From positions 1-20,640 of the forward strand of contig URUW01000008.1 in NCBI GenBank assembly GCA_900551205.1: 20,640 bases of DNA, read 5' to 3'. The notes beneath the pieces are model-generated. The model was not told the DNA's origin. It saw only the letters and a list, made by a program, of their open reading frames with translations, and made no database searches. This stretch comes from an uncultured Collinsella sp. (GTDB lineage Bacteria > Actinomycetota > Coriobacteriia > Coriobacteriales > Coriobacteriaceae). Of this stretch, positions 7,305-14,539 are shown piece by piece. Made by a program: the position numbers and the translations under genes. How positions within the stretch are numbered: position 1 is the stretch's first letter; every line of letters starts with the position of its first letter.

Positions 7305-7344
7305 GGAAAACGCCACCGCCGGAGGGGAGCTCGGCGGTGGCGTT
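7305..7344 (-). terminator. Terminator of the downstream surface-protein gene
   Basis: A perfect 12-bp stem (AACGCCACCGCC with GGCGGTGGCGTT, 12-base loop) is followed on the minus strand by TTTTCC. It lies 58 bases beyond the stop codon at 7402. The rest of 7195-7401 holds only the esterase upstream region and shows no further gene. Confidence 0.85.
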
Positions 7345-7401
7345 GTTAAACGGTGCTGGGACTCGGGGCCTTCGCGGGAGCTGCCATGTGCGCAGAGGCG
7401 T

Positions 7402-9192
7402 CTAAGAGCGCTTGCGGCTCGCCATGGTGCCTGCGGCGATAGCGGCTGTTCCCGCAAGGACGGTTGCCACGATGGCCGCACCCGAGGTGTCGCCGGTTGC
7501 CGCGAGCACGCCGGTAGTCTTGGCTTTCGTGATTGAAGCCGCAACGGCCTTGGTCGGCTTTGAGCACTCAGGCTTGGGGTTCTGCTTGGACTCCGCGGGC
7601 TTGCTTTCTGCGGGCTTGGTCTCGTCGGGCTTGGGGTCTTCCGGCTTGGCTACCTCGGGAGGTGCGATGACCATGCTCTTGGCGACAGCTTCGTTATAGG
7701 GGGAGTCGATCACAGCGTCGCCCGTGCCGATGGCTTGGCCTGCCTCGTAGATGCCGTCACGGAGCTTGCGATAGTCAATGACCTTGCCGCCTTCGGGCGT
7801 CTGGATGGCGGCGTTCTCAATCTTGATGGTGCCGATTGTCTTGCCGTCAGCGCTCATGGCACGGGCAAAGATTGCCGCTGTATCTCCTTCGGCCGTTACC
7901 TTGCTGCGGATGATCGAGATGACTGCGGGTGTGACGCCCTCGCTGGTCTGGGCGATGATGCCGATGTTCTCGCCTTGGGGCTCGGGGCTCGTCTCACCAT
8001 CTTGGTTTTCGCTGTAGGGGATGGGGCCGTCGCCGTTCTCGACATAGCGGGCTATGGCCTTGACAACGGAGTCGCTGATGTAGATGTGGCCACCCTCCTC
8101 GTTGGGTCGATCGTTTCTGGTGGAGAATGCAGCCGAAACCTCGCCTTCCGCAAACGCGTCCACGGTGGAGCCGTTCTTGACGACGATATCGTCTTGGTAG
8201 GTGAAGAGGGCAATGGCGTCACCGTATCTGCCTTTACTTGCGCGGACTGTCACGTTTGCATGATCGAGTGTGATGCCCTTGTGGGCATAGACGCCATATT
8301 CAACACCGTTTGCGTTGAGGGAGGCGTTTGTGGCTGCGAGGCTGCCCTTGGCCTCGACGGCGGCGTCTTTCTCGGAGCTCGCCTTGACCTGGCTGCCGTC
8401 CGAGATATTGATGTTGCCGCCGCTCCAAATGGCCTCACCATCGGCTGAGCTTGCCTCGACTGTGCCGCCACCCTTGATGGTGAGGTTCTTGTCGGTTCCG
8501 ATACCCTTGTCCTTGGTAGCCCTGGCGGTGACGGCCCCGCTGTCGTCAATCGTGATATTGCCGTTTGCCCTGATGCCATCCGATACGCCCGTGGCGTTGA
8601 CGTTGCCCGAACCTTTGATAGCGAGATCGCCCTCGGCGTCGATGGCATCAAACCCAGCGCTCGTGGCGTTGACGGATCCGGCTCCGTCGATGTTGATATT
8701 ACCCGTGGAGAGGATAGCGTCCTCAGTAGATGTCACGCTGAGCGTGCTGCCCGCGTCGCCTTGGATATTGAGCTCGGCGTTCTCATTCTTGCCATGAGAA
8801 GCCTTAATGCCTTCGATCCAGTCGGCAGTGACGATGTTGTTTCCCGAGTAATTCACGTTGAGCTTGCCTGCGGCCTGGATCTCGCCGCCGTTATAGTTGT
8901 TGAGCTTCAAGTCGTCGGCGCCGTCCCACGACCAGGTGCCGGTCTCGTCGCCCGCCGCAGTGCCGGCGTTGTATTTGGTTTCGCCGACCTTGACCCATTC
9001 CGCCGCGAGCGAGACGCTCGGCATGAGCAGCGAGCTCACCGTGAGCGCGCACACGGCGCCTACGACGATGCGGCGCGTCACGCGGCGCCAGCTGCCGTGC
9101 GCGAGTCCTATGCGACGGCGAACGTCGGGTTCGGCAACATGGGTTCCGGCGGTAGTGTCATTGCGTTTGGGGGTCGTGAACAAGGCTGCCAT
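7402..9192 (-). CDS. Sortase-anchored beta-helix surface protein, copy B
   Basis: This 596-residue protein is predicted to be secreted and wall-anchored. It has a long basic N-terminus, a hydrophobic segment VVGAVCALTVSSLLMPSV and a likely signal cleavage after SLAA (residue 64). About ten repeats of 22-26 residues follow (pattern GNInIdGsGxVnAtsxxxDgIxA), typical of a right-handed beta-helix. The stretch WSWDGADDLKLNNYNGGEI recalls the Cthe_2159/PF14262 carbohydrate-binding family. Next come a Pro/Lys/Glu wall-spanning linker and a C-terminal sorting signal: LAATGD at about residue 563, a hydrophobic helix and RKRS. LAxTG suggests a class E sortase. The ATG at 9192 follows GGGAGCAACC; the longer frame from 9354 reads noncoding leader. 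It is a tandem paralogue of the gene at 9464-11227, very similar except in the linker. A glycan-binding or adhesive role is inferred. Confidence 0.82.
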   Translation of the reverse strand: MAALFTTPKRNDTTAGTHVAEPDVRRRIGLAHGSWRRVTRRIVVGAVCALTVSSLLMPSVSLAAEWVKVGETKYNAGTAAGDETGTWSWDGADDLKLNNYNGGEIQAAGKLNVNYSGNNIVTADWIEGIKASHGKNENAELNIQGDAGSTLSVTSTEDAILSTGNINIDGAGSVNATSAGFDAIDAEGDLAIKGSGNVNATGVSDGIRANGNITIDDSGAVTARATKDKGIGTDKNLTIKGGGTVEASSADGEAIWSGGNINISDGSQVKASSEKDAAVEAKGSLAATNASLNANGVEYGVYAHKGITLDHANVTVRASKGRYGDAIALFTYQDDIVVKNGSTVDAFAEGEVSAAFSTRNDRPNEEGGHIYISDSVVKAIARYVENGDGPIPYSENQDGETSPEPQGENIGIIAQTSEGVTPAVISIIRSKVTAEGDTAAIFARAMSADGKTIGTIKIENAAIQTPEGGKVIDYRKLRDGIYEAGQAIGTGDAVIDSPYNEAVAKSMVIAPPEVAKPEDPKPDETKPAESKPAESKQNPKPECSKPTKAVAASITKAKTTGVLAATGDTSGAAIVATVLAGTAAIAAGTMASRKRS

Positions 9193-9230
9193 GGTTGCTC
9201 CCGTTCTCATAGGGCCTATACGGCTAGGTT

Positions 9231-9290
9231 CAGCGTATCTGCTGGATGTTGCCGGCGGTAGTGCCGTTTGGAGGGCAAAATGGCCAAAAT
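9231..9290 (-). promoter_or_regulatory. Conserved leader of surface-protein copy B
   Basis: This noncoding 60-base block matches 11267-11326, upstream of copy A, at 52 of 60 positions without gaps. On the minus strand it includes CTCCAAACGGCACTACCG. It lies about 40 bases upstream of the start codon and probably contains the promoter or an RNA leader. No known riboswitch class was recognised. Confidence 0.6.
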
Positions 9291-9333
9291 GGGGGAGAAA
9301 TAGGCCGCACGCCGGCGCAGGGACCGACGCTAA

Positions 9334-9370
9334 AAGAAAAGCGCGGGGCCGCATGGCGACTCCGCGCTTT
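9334..9370 (-). terminator. Duplicated permease terminator, now behind copy A
   Basis: AAAGCGCGG pairs with CCGCGCTTT (nine bases, partly paired loop) and is followed on the minus strand by TTTTCTTTT. Sequence and flanks correspond to the terminator at 11367-11410, so it was copied together with the permease tail. It now lies about 95 bases beyond the stop of copy A. Confidence 0.85.
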
Positions 9371-9389
9371 ATTGTTCAGCTTTTGCAGC

Positions 9390-9443
9390 CTTGCCCTTAC
9401 GCTACGAAGAAGTAGACGGGGAAGGCAAGGGCTGCGATCCACC
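9390..9443 (-). pseudogene. Fossil 3' end of the AzgA-type permease gene
   Basis: These 54 bases match the last coding bases and stop region of the purine permease (11428-11480) with only about six differences. Read on the minus strand they still encode WIAALAFPVYFFVA and a stop, against WIAAFAFLVYFFVA in the intact gene. Homology ends abruptly at 9443, and the 3' end of copy A begins 20 bases later. With no start and no upstream part, it is a relic left by the tandem duplication. Confidence 0.85.
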
Positions 9444-9463
9444 CGTCCTGTGCGAAAAAGTGT

Positions 9464-11227
9464 TTACGAACGTTTGCGACTCGCCAGGGCGCCTGCGGCG
9501 ATGGCGGCTGTTCCCGCAAGGGCGGCTGCCACGATGGCTGCGTTCGAGGTGTCGCCGGTTGCCGCGAGCTTGCCGACGGTCTTGGCTCCCTTGGCTGCAA
9601 CTGCAACGGTCTTGGTTGTCTTCGTGCCCTCGGACTTGGAACCCTCGGGCTTGGTCTTGCCGTGCTTTTCCTCGGGCTTGGTCTCCTCGGGAGGCACGAT
9701 GACCGTGCTCTTGGCGACAGCGGCGTCATAGGGGGAGTCAATCGTGGCATCGCCCGTGCCAATGGTCTGCCCCGCCTCGTAGACGATGCCGTCGCTGAGC
9801 TCTTCCTTGTTGCGATAGTCAATGACTTTGCCGCCTGCAGGCGTCTGGATGATGGCGTCCTTGATTTCGATGGTGCCGATCGCCTTGCCGTCCGCGCTCA
9901 TGGCAAGGGCGAAGATAGCCGCCGTGTCTCCCTCGGCCGTGACCTTGCTGCGGACGATCGAGATGGTCGCGGGCGTGATGCCCTTCTCGGTCTGCGCGAA
10001 GATGCCGATGTTCAGGCCCTCGGACTCAGGGATGATTTCGTCGTTTTGGTCTCCACTGTAGTGGTCGGGGCCGTCGCCGCCGGTCTCGGCATAGCGGGCT
10101 ATGGCCTTGACAACGGAGTCGCTGATGTAGATATGGCCACCCGCTTCGTCGGAGTAGAAATTACTGGTGGAGATTGCAACCGAGAACCTGCCTTCTGCGA
10201 GCGCATCCACAGTCGAGCCGTTCTTGATGACGATGTTGTCCTCATCGGTGAAGAGTGCGCTGGCTTCCCCGCCATCTGAGCTTGCGCGGACCGTCACGGT
10301 CGCGCCATCGAGCGTGATGCCCTTGTAGACATAGATGCCATACCCAACGCCACTTGCGTTGAGGGAAGCGTTCGTGACCGTGAGGCTGTTTTTACCGTCG
10401 ATGGCGGAGCTTGCCTTGACCTGGCTGCCACCCGAGATCTCGATGTTGCCGTCGGCCCAAATCGCATTGTCTTTGATAGAGCTTGCCTCTACCTTGCCGC
10501 CGCCCTTTATGATGAGGTTCTCGTTAGCATCGATACCCTGATCCTCGGTGGCCTTGGCGGTGACGGTTCCGCTGTTGTCGATCGTGATGTTGCCGTCGGC
10601 CCTGATGCCATCCGAATCGCCCGTGGCGTTAACGTTTCCCGAGCCCTTGATGGTGACATCGCCCCCGGCATCGATGGCATCGTGCTCGGTGCTCGTGGCG
10701 TTGACAGTGCCAGCGCCGTCGATGTTGATGTTGCCGACGGAAGTGATGGCGTCACGAGAAGATGTCACGTTGAGCGTGCTGGACGCGTCGCCCTGAATAT
10801 TAAGCTCGGCGTTCTCGTTCGCGCCATCCTTAACCTTGATGCCGCGGCCGTTGTCGTTAGTGACGGTGTTGTTGCCCTCGTAGCTCACGTTGAGCTTGCC
10901 CGCTGCCTCGATCGCGCCGCCGTTATAGCCGTTGAGCTTCATGTCATCGGCGCCATCCCATGACCAGGTACCGGCGGCGTCTCCCGTGGGGCCCGCGGCC
11001 GCTTCGTGGCGGACGCCGCCAACGTCCACCCACTCGGCTGCGAGCGAGATGCTCGGCATGAGCAGCGAGCTTACCGTAAGCGCGCATACGGCGCCTACAA
11101 CGATGCGGCGCGTCACGCGGCGCCAGCTGCCGTGTGCGAGCAGCGTGCGACGGCGCAGGTCGGGCTCGACAAAATGGGCTCCAGAGGTTTTGTCATTGCG
11201 CTTGGGGGTCGTGAACAAGGCGGCCAT
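9464..11227 (-). CDS. Sortase-anchored beta-helix surface protein, copy A
   Basis: This 587-residue paralogue of the protein at 7402-9192 has the same order of parts: basic N-terminus, signal segment VVGAVCALTVSSLLMPSI with cleavage expected after SLAA, WSWDGADDMKLNGYNGGAI, a series of 22-26 residue beta-helix rungs, a Lys/Glu/Pro/Thr-rich linker, LAATGD at about residue 554, a hydrophobic helix and RKRS. The signal region, the NIQGDA and GNINIDGAG rungs and the sorting tail are nearly identical to copy B. The linker (ETKPEEKHGKTKPEGSKSEG) and several loops differ, so the copies are probably diverging in exposed parts. The ATG at 11227 follows GGGAGTAACC. It lies directly downstream of the purine permease and its terminator, with a leader shared with copy B, suggesting that both have their own promoters. 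The ligand is unknown. Confidence 0.82.
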   Translation of the reverse strand: MAALFTTPKRNDKTSGAHFVEPDLRRRTLLAHGSWRRVTRRIVVGAVCALTVSSLLMPSISLAAEWVDVGGVRHEAAAGPTGDAAGTWSWDGADDMKLNGYNGGAIEAAGKLNVSYEGNNTVTNDNGRGIKVKDGANENAELNIQGDASSTLNVTSSRDAITSVGNINIDGAGTVNATSTEHDAIDAGGDVTIKGSGNVNATGDSDGIRADGNITIDNSGTVTAKATEDQGIDANENLIIKGGGKVEASSIKDNAIWADGNIEISGGSQVKASSAIDGKNSLTVTNASLNASGVGYGIYVYKGITLDGATVTVRASSDGGEASALFTDEDNIVIKNGSTVDALAEGRFSVAISTSNFYSDEAGGHIYISDSVVKAIARYAETGGDGPDHYSGDQNDEIIPESEGLNIGIFAQTEKGITPATISIVRSKVTAEGDTAAIFALAMSADGKAIGTIEIKDAIIQTPAGGKVIDYRNKEELSDGIVYEAGQTIGTGDATIDSPYDAAVAKSTVIVPPEETKPEEKHGKTKPEGSKSEGTKTTKTVAVAAKGAKTVGKLAATGDTSNAAIVAAALAGTAAIAAGALASRKRS

Positions 11228-11266
11228 GGTTACTCCCATCCTCATAGGGCCTATGCGGTTATATCC

Positions 11267-11326
11267 AGCATATCTGCAGGATGTAGCCGTCGGTAGTGCC
11301 GTTTGGAGAGCAAAACGTCCAAAACT
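11267..11326 (-). promoter_or_regulatory. Conserved leader of surface-protein copy A
   Basis: This is the counterpart of 9231-9290. Conservation is at least as high as in much of the coding region, although the block is noncoding, which suggests constraint or a recent duplication. A TATAAC on the minus strand near 11258-11263 could be a -10 box for this copy, but the equivalent position in copy B is altered. Confidence 0.6.
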
Positions 11327-11366
11327 TGCGAAGCAATACATCGCGTGTCCGTGTGGTGCCTGGCTT

Positions 11367-11410
11367 TAAAAGCAAAGCGCGGAGCCGCTCGATGCGACTC
11401 CGCGCTTTGC
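11367..11410 (-). terminator. Terminator of the AzgA-type permease gene
   Basis: A perfect 13-bp stem (GCAAAGCGCGGAG with CTCCGCGCTTTGC, 13-base loop) is followed on the minus strand by TTTTAAA. It begins 24 bases beyond the permease stop. Confidence 0.9.
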
Positions 11411-11434
11411 TGTTTGGTATTGCGAATCTTGCGC

Positions 11435-12748
11435 CTACGCTACAAAGAAGTAGACGAGGAAGGCGAAGGCTGCGATCCACATGAGCGGCTTGATCTTGGA
11501 GGCCTCGCCCTTAAAGAGCGCGACGATCACGTAGGCGATAAAGCCCAGGCCAATGCCGGCAGAGATGGAGTAGGTGAAGGGCACGCCGGCGACAATCATG
11601 AACGCCGGGAAACCCTGCGACACGTCGGACCAGTCGATCTCGGAGGCCTCGCTCATCATGAGGTAACCGACGTAGACCAGAGCACCGCAGGTGGCGGCGC
11701 TGGAAACGATGGTGACGATGGGGGAGAAGAACGCGGCGAGAATGAACAGCACGCCGGTGGTGACGGAGGTGAGGCCCGTGCGGCCACCGTCGGCAGCGCC
11801 AGAGGTGGACTCGACGAAGGTGGTGATGGAGGAGACGCCCATAAAGCCACCGGCAGCAGCGGCCACGGAGTCGACGACCAGGATGGGACGGATGTCCTCG
11901 ACATTGCCGTCCTCGGTCAAGAACTCGCCCTGCTTGGCGACGGCCATCGCGGTGCCCATGGTGTCGAAGAAGTCGCTCATGAGCAGCGAGAAGGCAACGA
12001 CGAGCAGCATCGGGTCGGTCAGGACCTTCACGATGGCAAGGTTGCCGTCGGCAGTGCTGGCAAACGGGGCGCCGAAGGTCGAGAAGTCGAGCGGTGCGAT
12101 GAGGCCCTCGGGCGCATGGGTGACGCCCAGCGGGATTCCGGCGATAACGGCGACGATGATGCCGATGAGCAGCGAGCCCGGCACGTTGCGGGAAGCCAGG
12201 GCAACCGTCACGACGATGGAGATGATGCCGACGATAAAGGTGGGGGAGGCGATGTCGCCCAGGCCGACGAGCGTACCGGCGCCAGCGGTGATGATGCCGG
12301 CGTCGCACAGGCCGATCATGGCGATAAACAGGCCCAGACCCACCGAGATGGCGTGGCGCAGGACCACGGGGATGGCGTCCATGATGGCCTCGCGCAGGCC
12401 GCACAGGACGAGCAGCAAGATGACGATACCTTCGAGGAAGATAACGCTCATGGCAACGTGCCAGTCACCGCCGCACATGGTGGTGGTGATGCCCGCGATC
12501 ATGGCGTTGATGCCCAGGCCCGACGCGCAGGCGAGCGGGCGGTTGGCGAAGATGCCCATGCAGATGGTCATGATGCCGGCGCCCAGGCAGGTGGCGCAGG
12601 CGAGCGCTCCCGCATCGATGCCAGCGCCCGAGAGCACTGCGGGGTTGACGGCGATGATGTAGGCCATCGCCAGGAATGTTGTCAGTCCAGCGCGAAGTTC
12701 GGTCCCGATTGTGGACTTGCGCTCACTGACGTGAAATAGTTCGTCCAT
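11435..12748 (-). CDS. AzgA/GhxP-type purine base permease (NCS2)
   Basis: This 437-residue multi-spanning membrane protein should import a purine base (adenine, guanine or hypoxanthine) with protons. AzgA-subfamily motifs are clear: TFLAMAYIIAVNPAVLSGAG near the N-terminus, the short GLGINAMIA loop, DFFDTMGTAMAVA in the middle, and TTFVESTSGAADGGRTGLTS, equivalent to the family's TTYxESxxGxxxGGRTGLT. The start at 12748 follows AAGGAAAGGG; the upstream extension to 12793 is not needed. No purine riboswitch was recognised in the 190-base gap to the divergent def-like gene, although a TATAGT on the minus strand near 12805-12810 could be a -10 box. It ends at a strong terminator. Its last codons were copied into the gap at 9390-9443. 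Which base is carried cannot be decided here. Confidence 0.92.
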   Translation of the reverse strand: MDELFHVSERKSTIGTELRAGLTTFLAMAYIIAVNPAVLSGAGIDAGALACATCLGAGIMTICMGIFANRPLACASGLGINAMIAGITTTMCGGDWHVAMSVIFLEGIVILLLVLCGLREAIMDAIPVVLRHAISVGLGLFIAMIGLCDAGIITAGAGTLVGLGDIASPTFIVGIISIVVTVALASRNVPGSLLIGIIVAVIAGIPLGVTHAPEGLIAPLDFSTFGAPFASTADGNLAIVKVLTDPMLLVVAFSLLMSDFFDTMGTAMAVAKQGEFLTEDGNVEDIRPILVVDSVAAAAGGFMGVSSITTFVESTSGAADGGRTGLTSVTTGVLFILAAFFSPIVTIVSSAATCGALVYVGYLMMSEASEIDWSDVSQGFPAFMIVAGVPFTYSISAGIGLGFIAYVIVALFKGEASKIKPLMWIAAFAFLVYFFVA

Positions 12749-12902
12749 GCATACCCTTTCCTTGTTCGGCCCCGAGTTTAGGCCGATTGACACGAACTCA
12801 CCTACTATATCGCCTTTGAAAGGTTGATGTTCCTCGCGTGTTGAAGTTCGGCGCTTTGTAGCAGACGGACGGTATTATTCGCATGAAAATGTGTAGGTAC
12901 CG

Positions 12903-12908
12903 TATACT
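12903..12908 (+). promoter_or_regulatory. Candidate -10 box of the def-like gene
   Basis: TATACT lies 33 bases upstream of the ATG at 12942. A weak TTCGCA at 12878-12883 is 19 bases upstream of it. GGAGG at 12932-12936 is the ribosome binding site. Confidence 0.5.
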
Positions 12909-12941
12909 TAAGCGGTTACAACGACCCCTATGGAGGAACGT

Positions 12942-13361
12942 ATGATTAAAGAGCTCTGCCACGACGAGGCTATCCTGTCCCAGCGTTGCGAGGTTGCGAC
13001 CGTCGAGGACGAGTCGGTTGCTCAGGACCTGATCGATACCATCAAGTCGCTCGACGATGCCGGCTGCCTTGCCGCCAACCAGATCGGCGTTACCAAGAAG
13101 GTCTGCGTCTACCTGGACGACGCCGGCGAGCCCCACGTGCTCTACAACCCTCGTCTGGTGTTTGGCCTGGGCGCCAGCAAGATGGAGGAGAGCTGCCTGA
13201 CGCACGACGAGATCACCAAGTCCACGCGCTACATCAAGTGCAAGGTTGCCTTTGACCAGATCGTCGACGGCAAGATGAAGGAGTGCCGCCGCGATTACGC
13301 AGGCTTTGAGGCGCAAATGATCCAGCACATGATTGATCACTGTCTTGGAAAGTTGGTCTAA
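12942..13361 (+). CDS. Peptide-deformylase-like protein lacking the catalytic glutamate
   Basis: This 139-residue protein has the peptide deformylase fold signature. Motif I is GCLAANQIG (residues 41-49; usually GxGLAAxQIG). Motif II is EESCLTH with Cys85 as metal ligand (usually EGCLS). Motif III is QHMIDH, where His129 and His133 are kept but the catalytic Glu of HExxH is Met130. The metal site therefore looks complete, while the general base of N-formyl-methionine removal is missing, so ordinary activity is doubtful. The protein is also shorter than typical deformylases. The ATG at 12942 follows GGAGGAACGT; an upstream in-frame ATG at 12930 overlaps that site. A second, canonical deformylase ends at 20569, so this copy need not be essential. 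It may be a degenerate paralogue or have a binding role. Confidence 0.85.
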   Translation: MIKELCHDEAILSQRCEVATVEDESVAQDLIDTIKSLDDAGCLAANQIGVTKKVCVYLDDAGEPHVLYNPRLVFGLGASKMEESCLTHDEITKSTRYIKCKVAFDQIVDGKMKECRRDYAGFEAQMIQHMIDHCLGKLV

Positions 13362-13392
13362 GGGGACCAAAGCACCGCACCTCGTCGTTTTT

Positions 13393-13431
13393 AGTCCGGG
13401 TATGACATTGTTGTCATGTCCGGACTTTTTT
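13393..13431 (+). terminator. Terminator after the def-like gene
   Basis: AGTCCGG pairs with CCGGACT, and the stem is extended inside by ATGACA with TGTCAT. It is followed by TTTTTT. It ends 62 bases before the bile salt hydrolase start, so the two genes are probably separate transcription units. Confidence 0.92.
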
Positions 13432-13492
13432 GTTTAGCGCTCCTTTGTTTGGTGACAATGAGCCTAGTAAGAACATTGAGCTAGGAGGCGCT

Positions 13493-14458
13493 ATGTGCAC
13501 GAGCATTCGATTTACCGATAATTCCGGCCACATGTATCTGGGCCGCAACCTCGACTGGAGCTTTGGATACGGCGAGCAGGTTCGCGTGATGCCCCGCGGG
13601 TTCCACATCCCGTATTCGTTTATCGACGATGCGACGGCGGCGCATGCGGTAATCGGTATGTGCATCGATTACAAGAACTATCCCATGTTTTTCGACTGTG
13701 GTAACGATGCGGGTCTGGCTGTGGCGGGGCTCAACTTTCCCGGCTATGCCGAGTATGCCGAGGGCCCGGTTGATGGAAAGACCAATATCGCGGCCTATGA
13801 GTTTCCCCTGTGGGTGGCAGCGACGTTCTCGACGGTCGATGAGGTCGAGGCCGCGCTGCGCGACACGGTGATTGTCGCCAAATCTGCCGGAGAGGGGCTG
13901 GGCGTGTCGCTGCTCCATTGGATTATCGGCGACAGCCAGCGCAGCATCGTGGTCGAGATGATGGCTGACGGCCTGCATGTATACGACGATCCGGTCGATA
14001 CCCTTGCCAATCAGCCGACCTTCCCGTGGCATATGGAAAACCTGCGTACCTATATCACCGCCACCAGCGATTTTCCGCAGACGGCGACATGGCGCACCGC
14101 CGAGCTCAAGCCTTATGGTGCGGGCGCCGGCATGCGCGGTATTCCGGGCGACTGCTATTCGCCGAGCCGTTTTGTAAAGGCGGCGTACCTCAATGCCAAT
14201 TACCCGCAAAAGGGCAGCGAGGCCGAAAACGTCGTCCGCATGTTCCGTTCGCTCGAGGGCGTGGCGATGATCGAGGGAGCGTCCAAGATGGGCGATGGCA
14301 AGTTCGAGAAGACCATCTACACTGGATGCTTTAGCGCGCGCACGGGCAATTATTACTACGCGATGTATGGGGATCCGTCGATTCGCTACGTGAGCCTGAT
14401 GGATGCCGAGGGCGCGAGCCCCGATAGGCTCGTGGTTCCCGAGCCGCGCCGTTCGTAG
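13493..14458 (+). CDS. bsh: Bile salt hydrolase (choloylglycine hydrolase family)
   Basis: This 321-residue N-terminal-nucleophile hydrolase should cleave the amide bond of glycine- or taurine-conjugated bile salts. The initiator Met is followed by Cys2, the nucleophile freed by Met removal (MCTSIRF). Other active-site positions fit the family: Arg18 and Asp21 in GRNLDWS, Asn81 in AGLNFPGYAEY, Asn173 in LANQPTF, and Arg226 in SPSRFVKAAY. Length and the GYAEY segment favour bile salt hydrolase over penicillin V acylase, though the two are close. No signal peptide is present, as is usual for cytoplasmic enzymes of this type. The ATG at 13493 has AGGAGG seven bases upstream. The gene stands alone between two strong terminators. 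No bile acid transporter or hydroxysteroid dehydrogenase gene lies in the window. Confidence 0.9.
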   Translation: MCTSIRFTDNSGHMYLGRNLDWSFGYGEQVRVMPRGFHIPYSFIDDATAAHAVIGMCIDYKNYPMFFDCGNDAGLAVAGLNFPGYAEYAEGPVDGKTNIAAYEFPLWVAATFSTVDEVEAALRDTVIVAKSAGEGLGVSLLHWIIGDSQRSIVVEMMADGLHVYDDPVDTLANQPTFPWHMENLRTYITATSDFPQTATWRTAELKPYGAGAGMRGIPGDCYSPSRFVKAAYLNANYPQKGSEAENVVRMFRSLEGVAMIEGASKMGDGKFEKTIYTGCFSARTGNYYYAMYGDPSIRYVSLMDAEGASPDRLVVPEPRRS

Positions 14459-14481
14459 CTCACTGGTTCGTTGCGACATAA

Positions 14482-14517
14482 AACGGCCTCGCACCTCTTA
14501 TGAGATGCGAGGCCGTT
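14482..14517. terminator. Bidirectional terminator between bsh and kup
   Basis: A perfect 12-bp stem (AACGGCCTCGCA with TGCGAGGCCGTT, 12-base loop) lies between convergent genes, 24 bases after the bsh stop and 23 before the kup stop. The U-tracts are short, so efficiency may be modest. Confidence 0.8.
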
Positions 14518-14539
14518 GTCGCCAATGGCTGGTGGCGTG

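Noticed and set aside
11259..11480. Small minus-strand frame between the permease and copy A, with a matching frame at 9230-9442
   Set aside because: The two resemble each other only because the DNA was duplicated. They run through a terminator and the permease 3' end in another frame, with no ribosome site.
11303..12739. Plus-strand frame of 478 codons opposite the purine permease
   Set aside because: The product is almost entirely Asp, Gly, His and Glu, as expected from the complement of membrane-protein codons. It has no ribosome site, and its 5' end crosses the permease terminator.
12749..12830. Possible purine riboswitch before the AzgA-type permease
   Set aside because: The leader is short, and neither the three-way junction core nor the kissing-loop sequences of purine riboswitches are visible.
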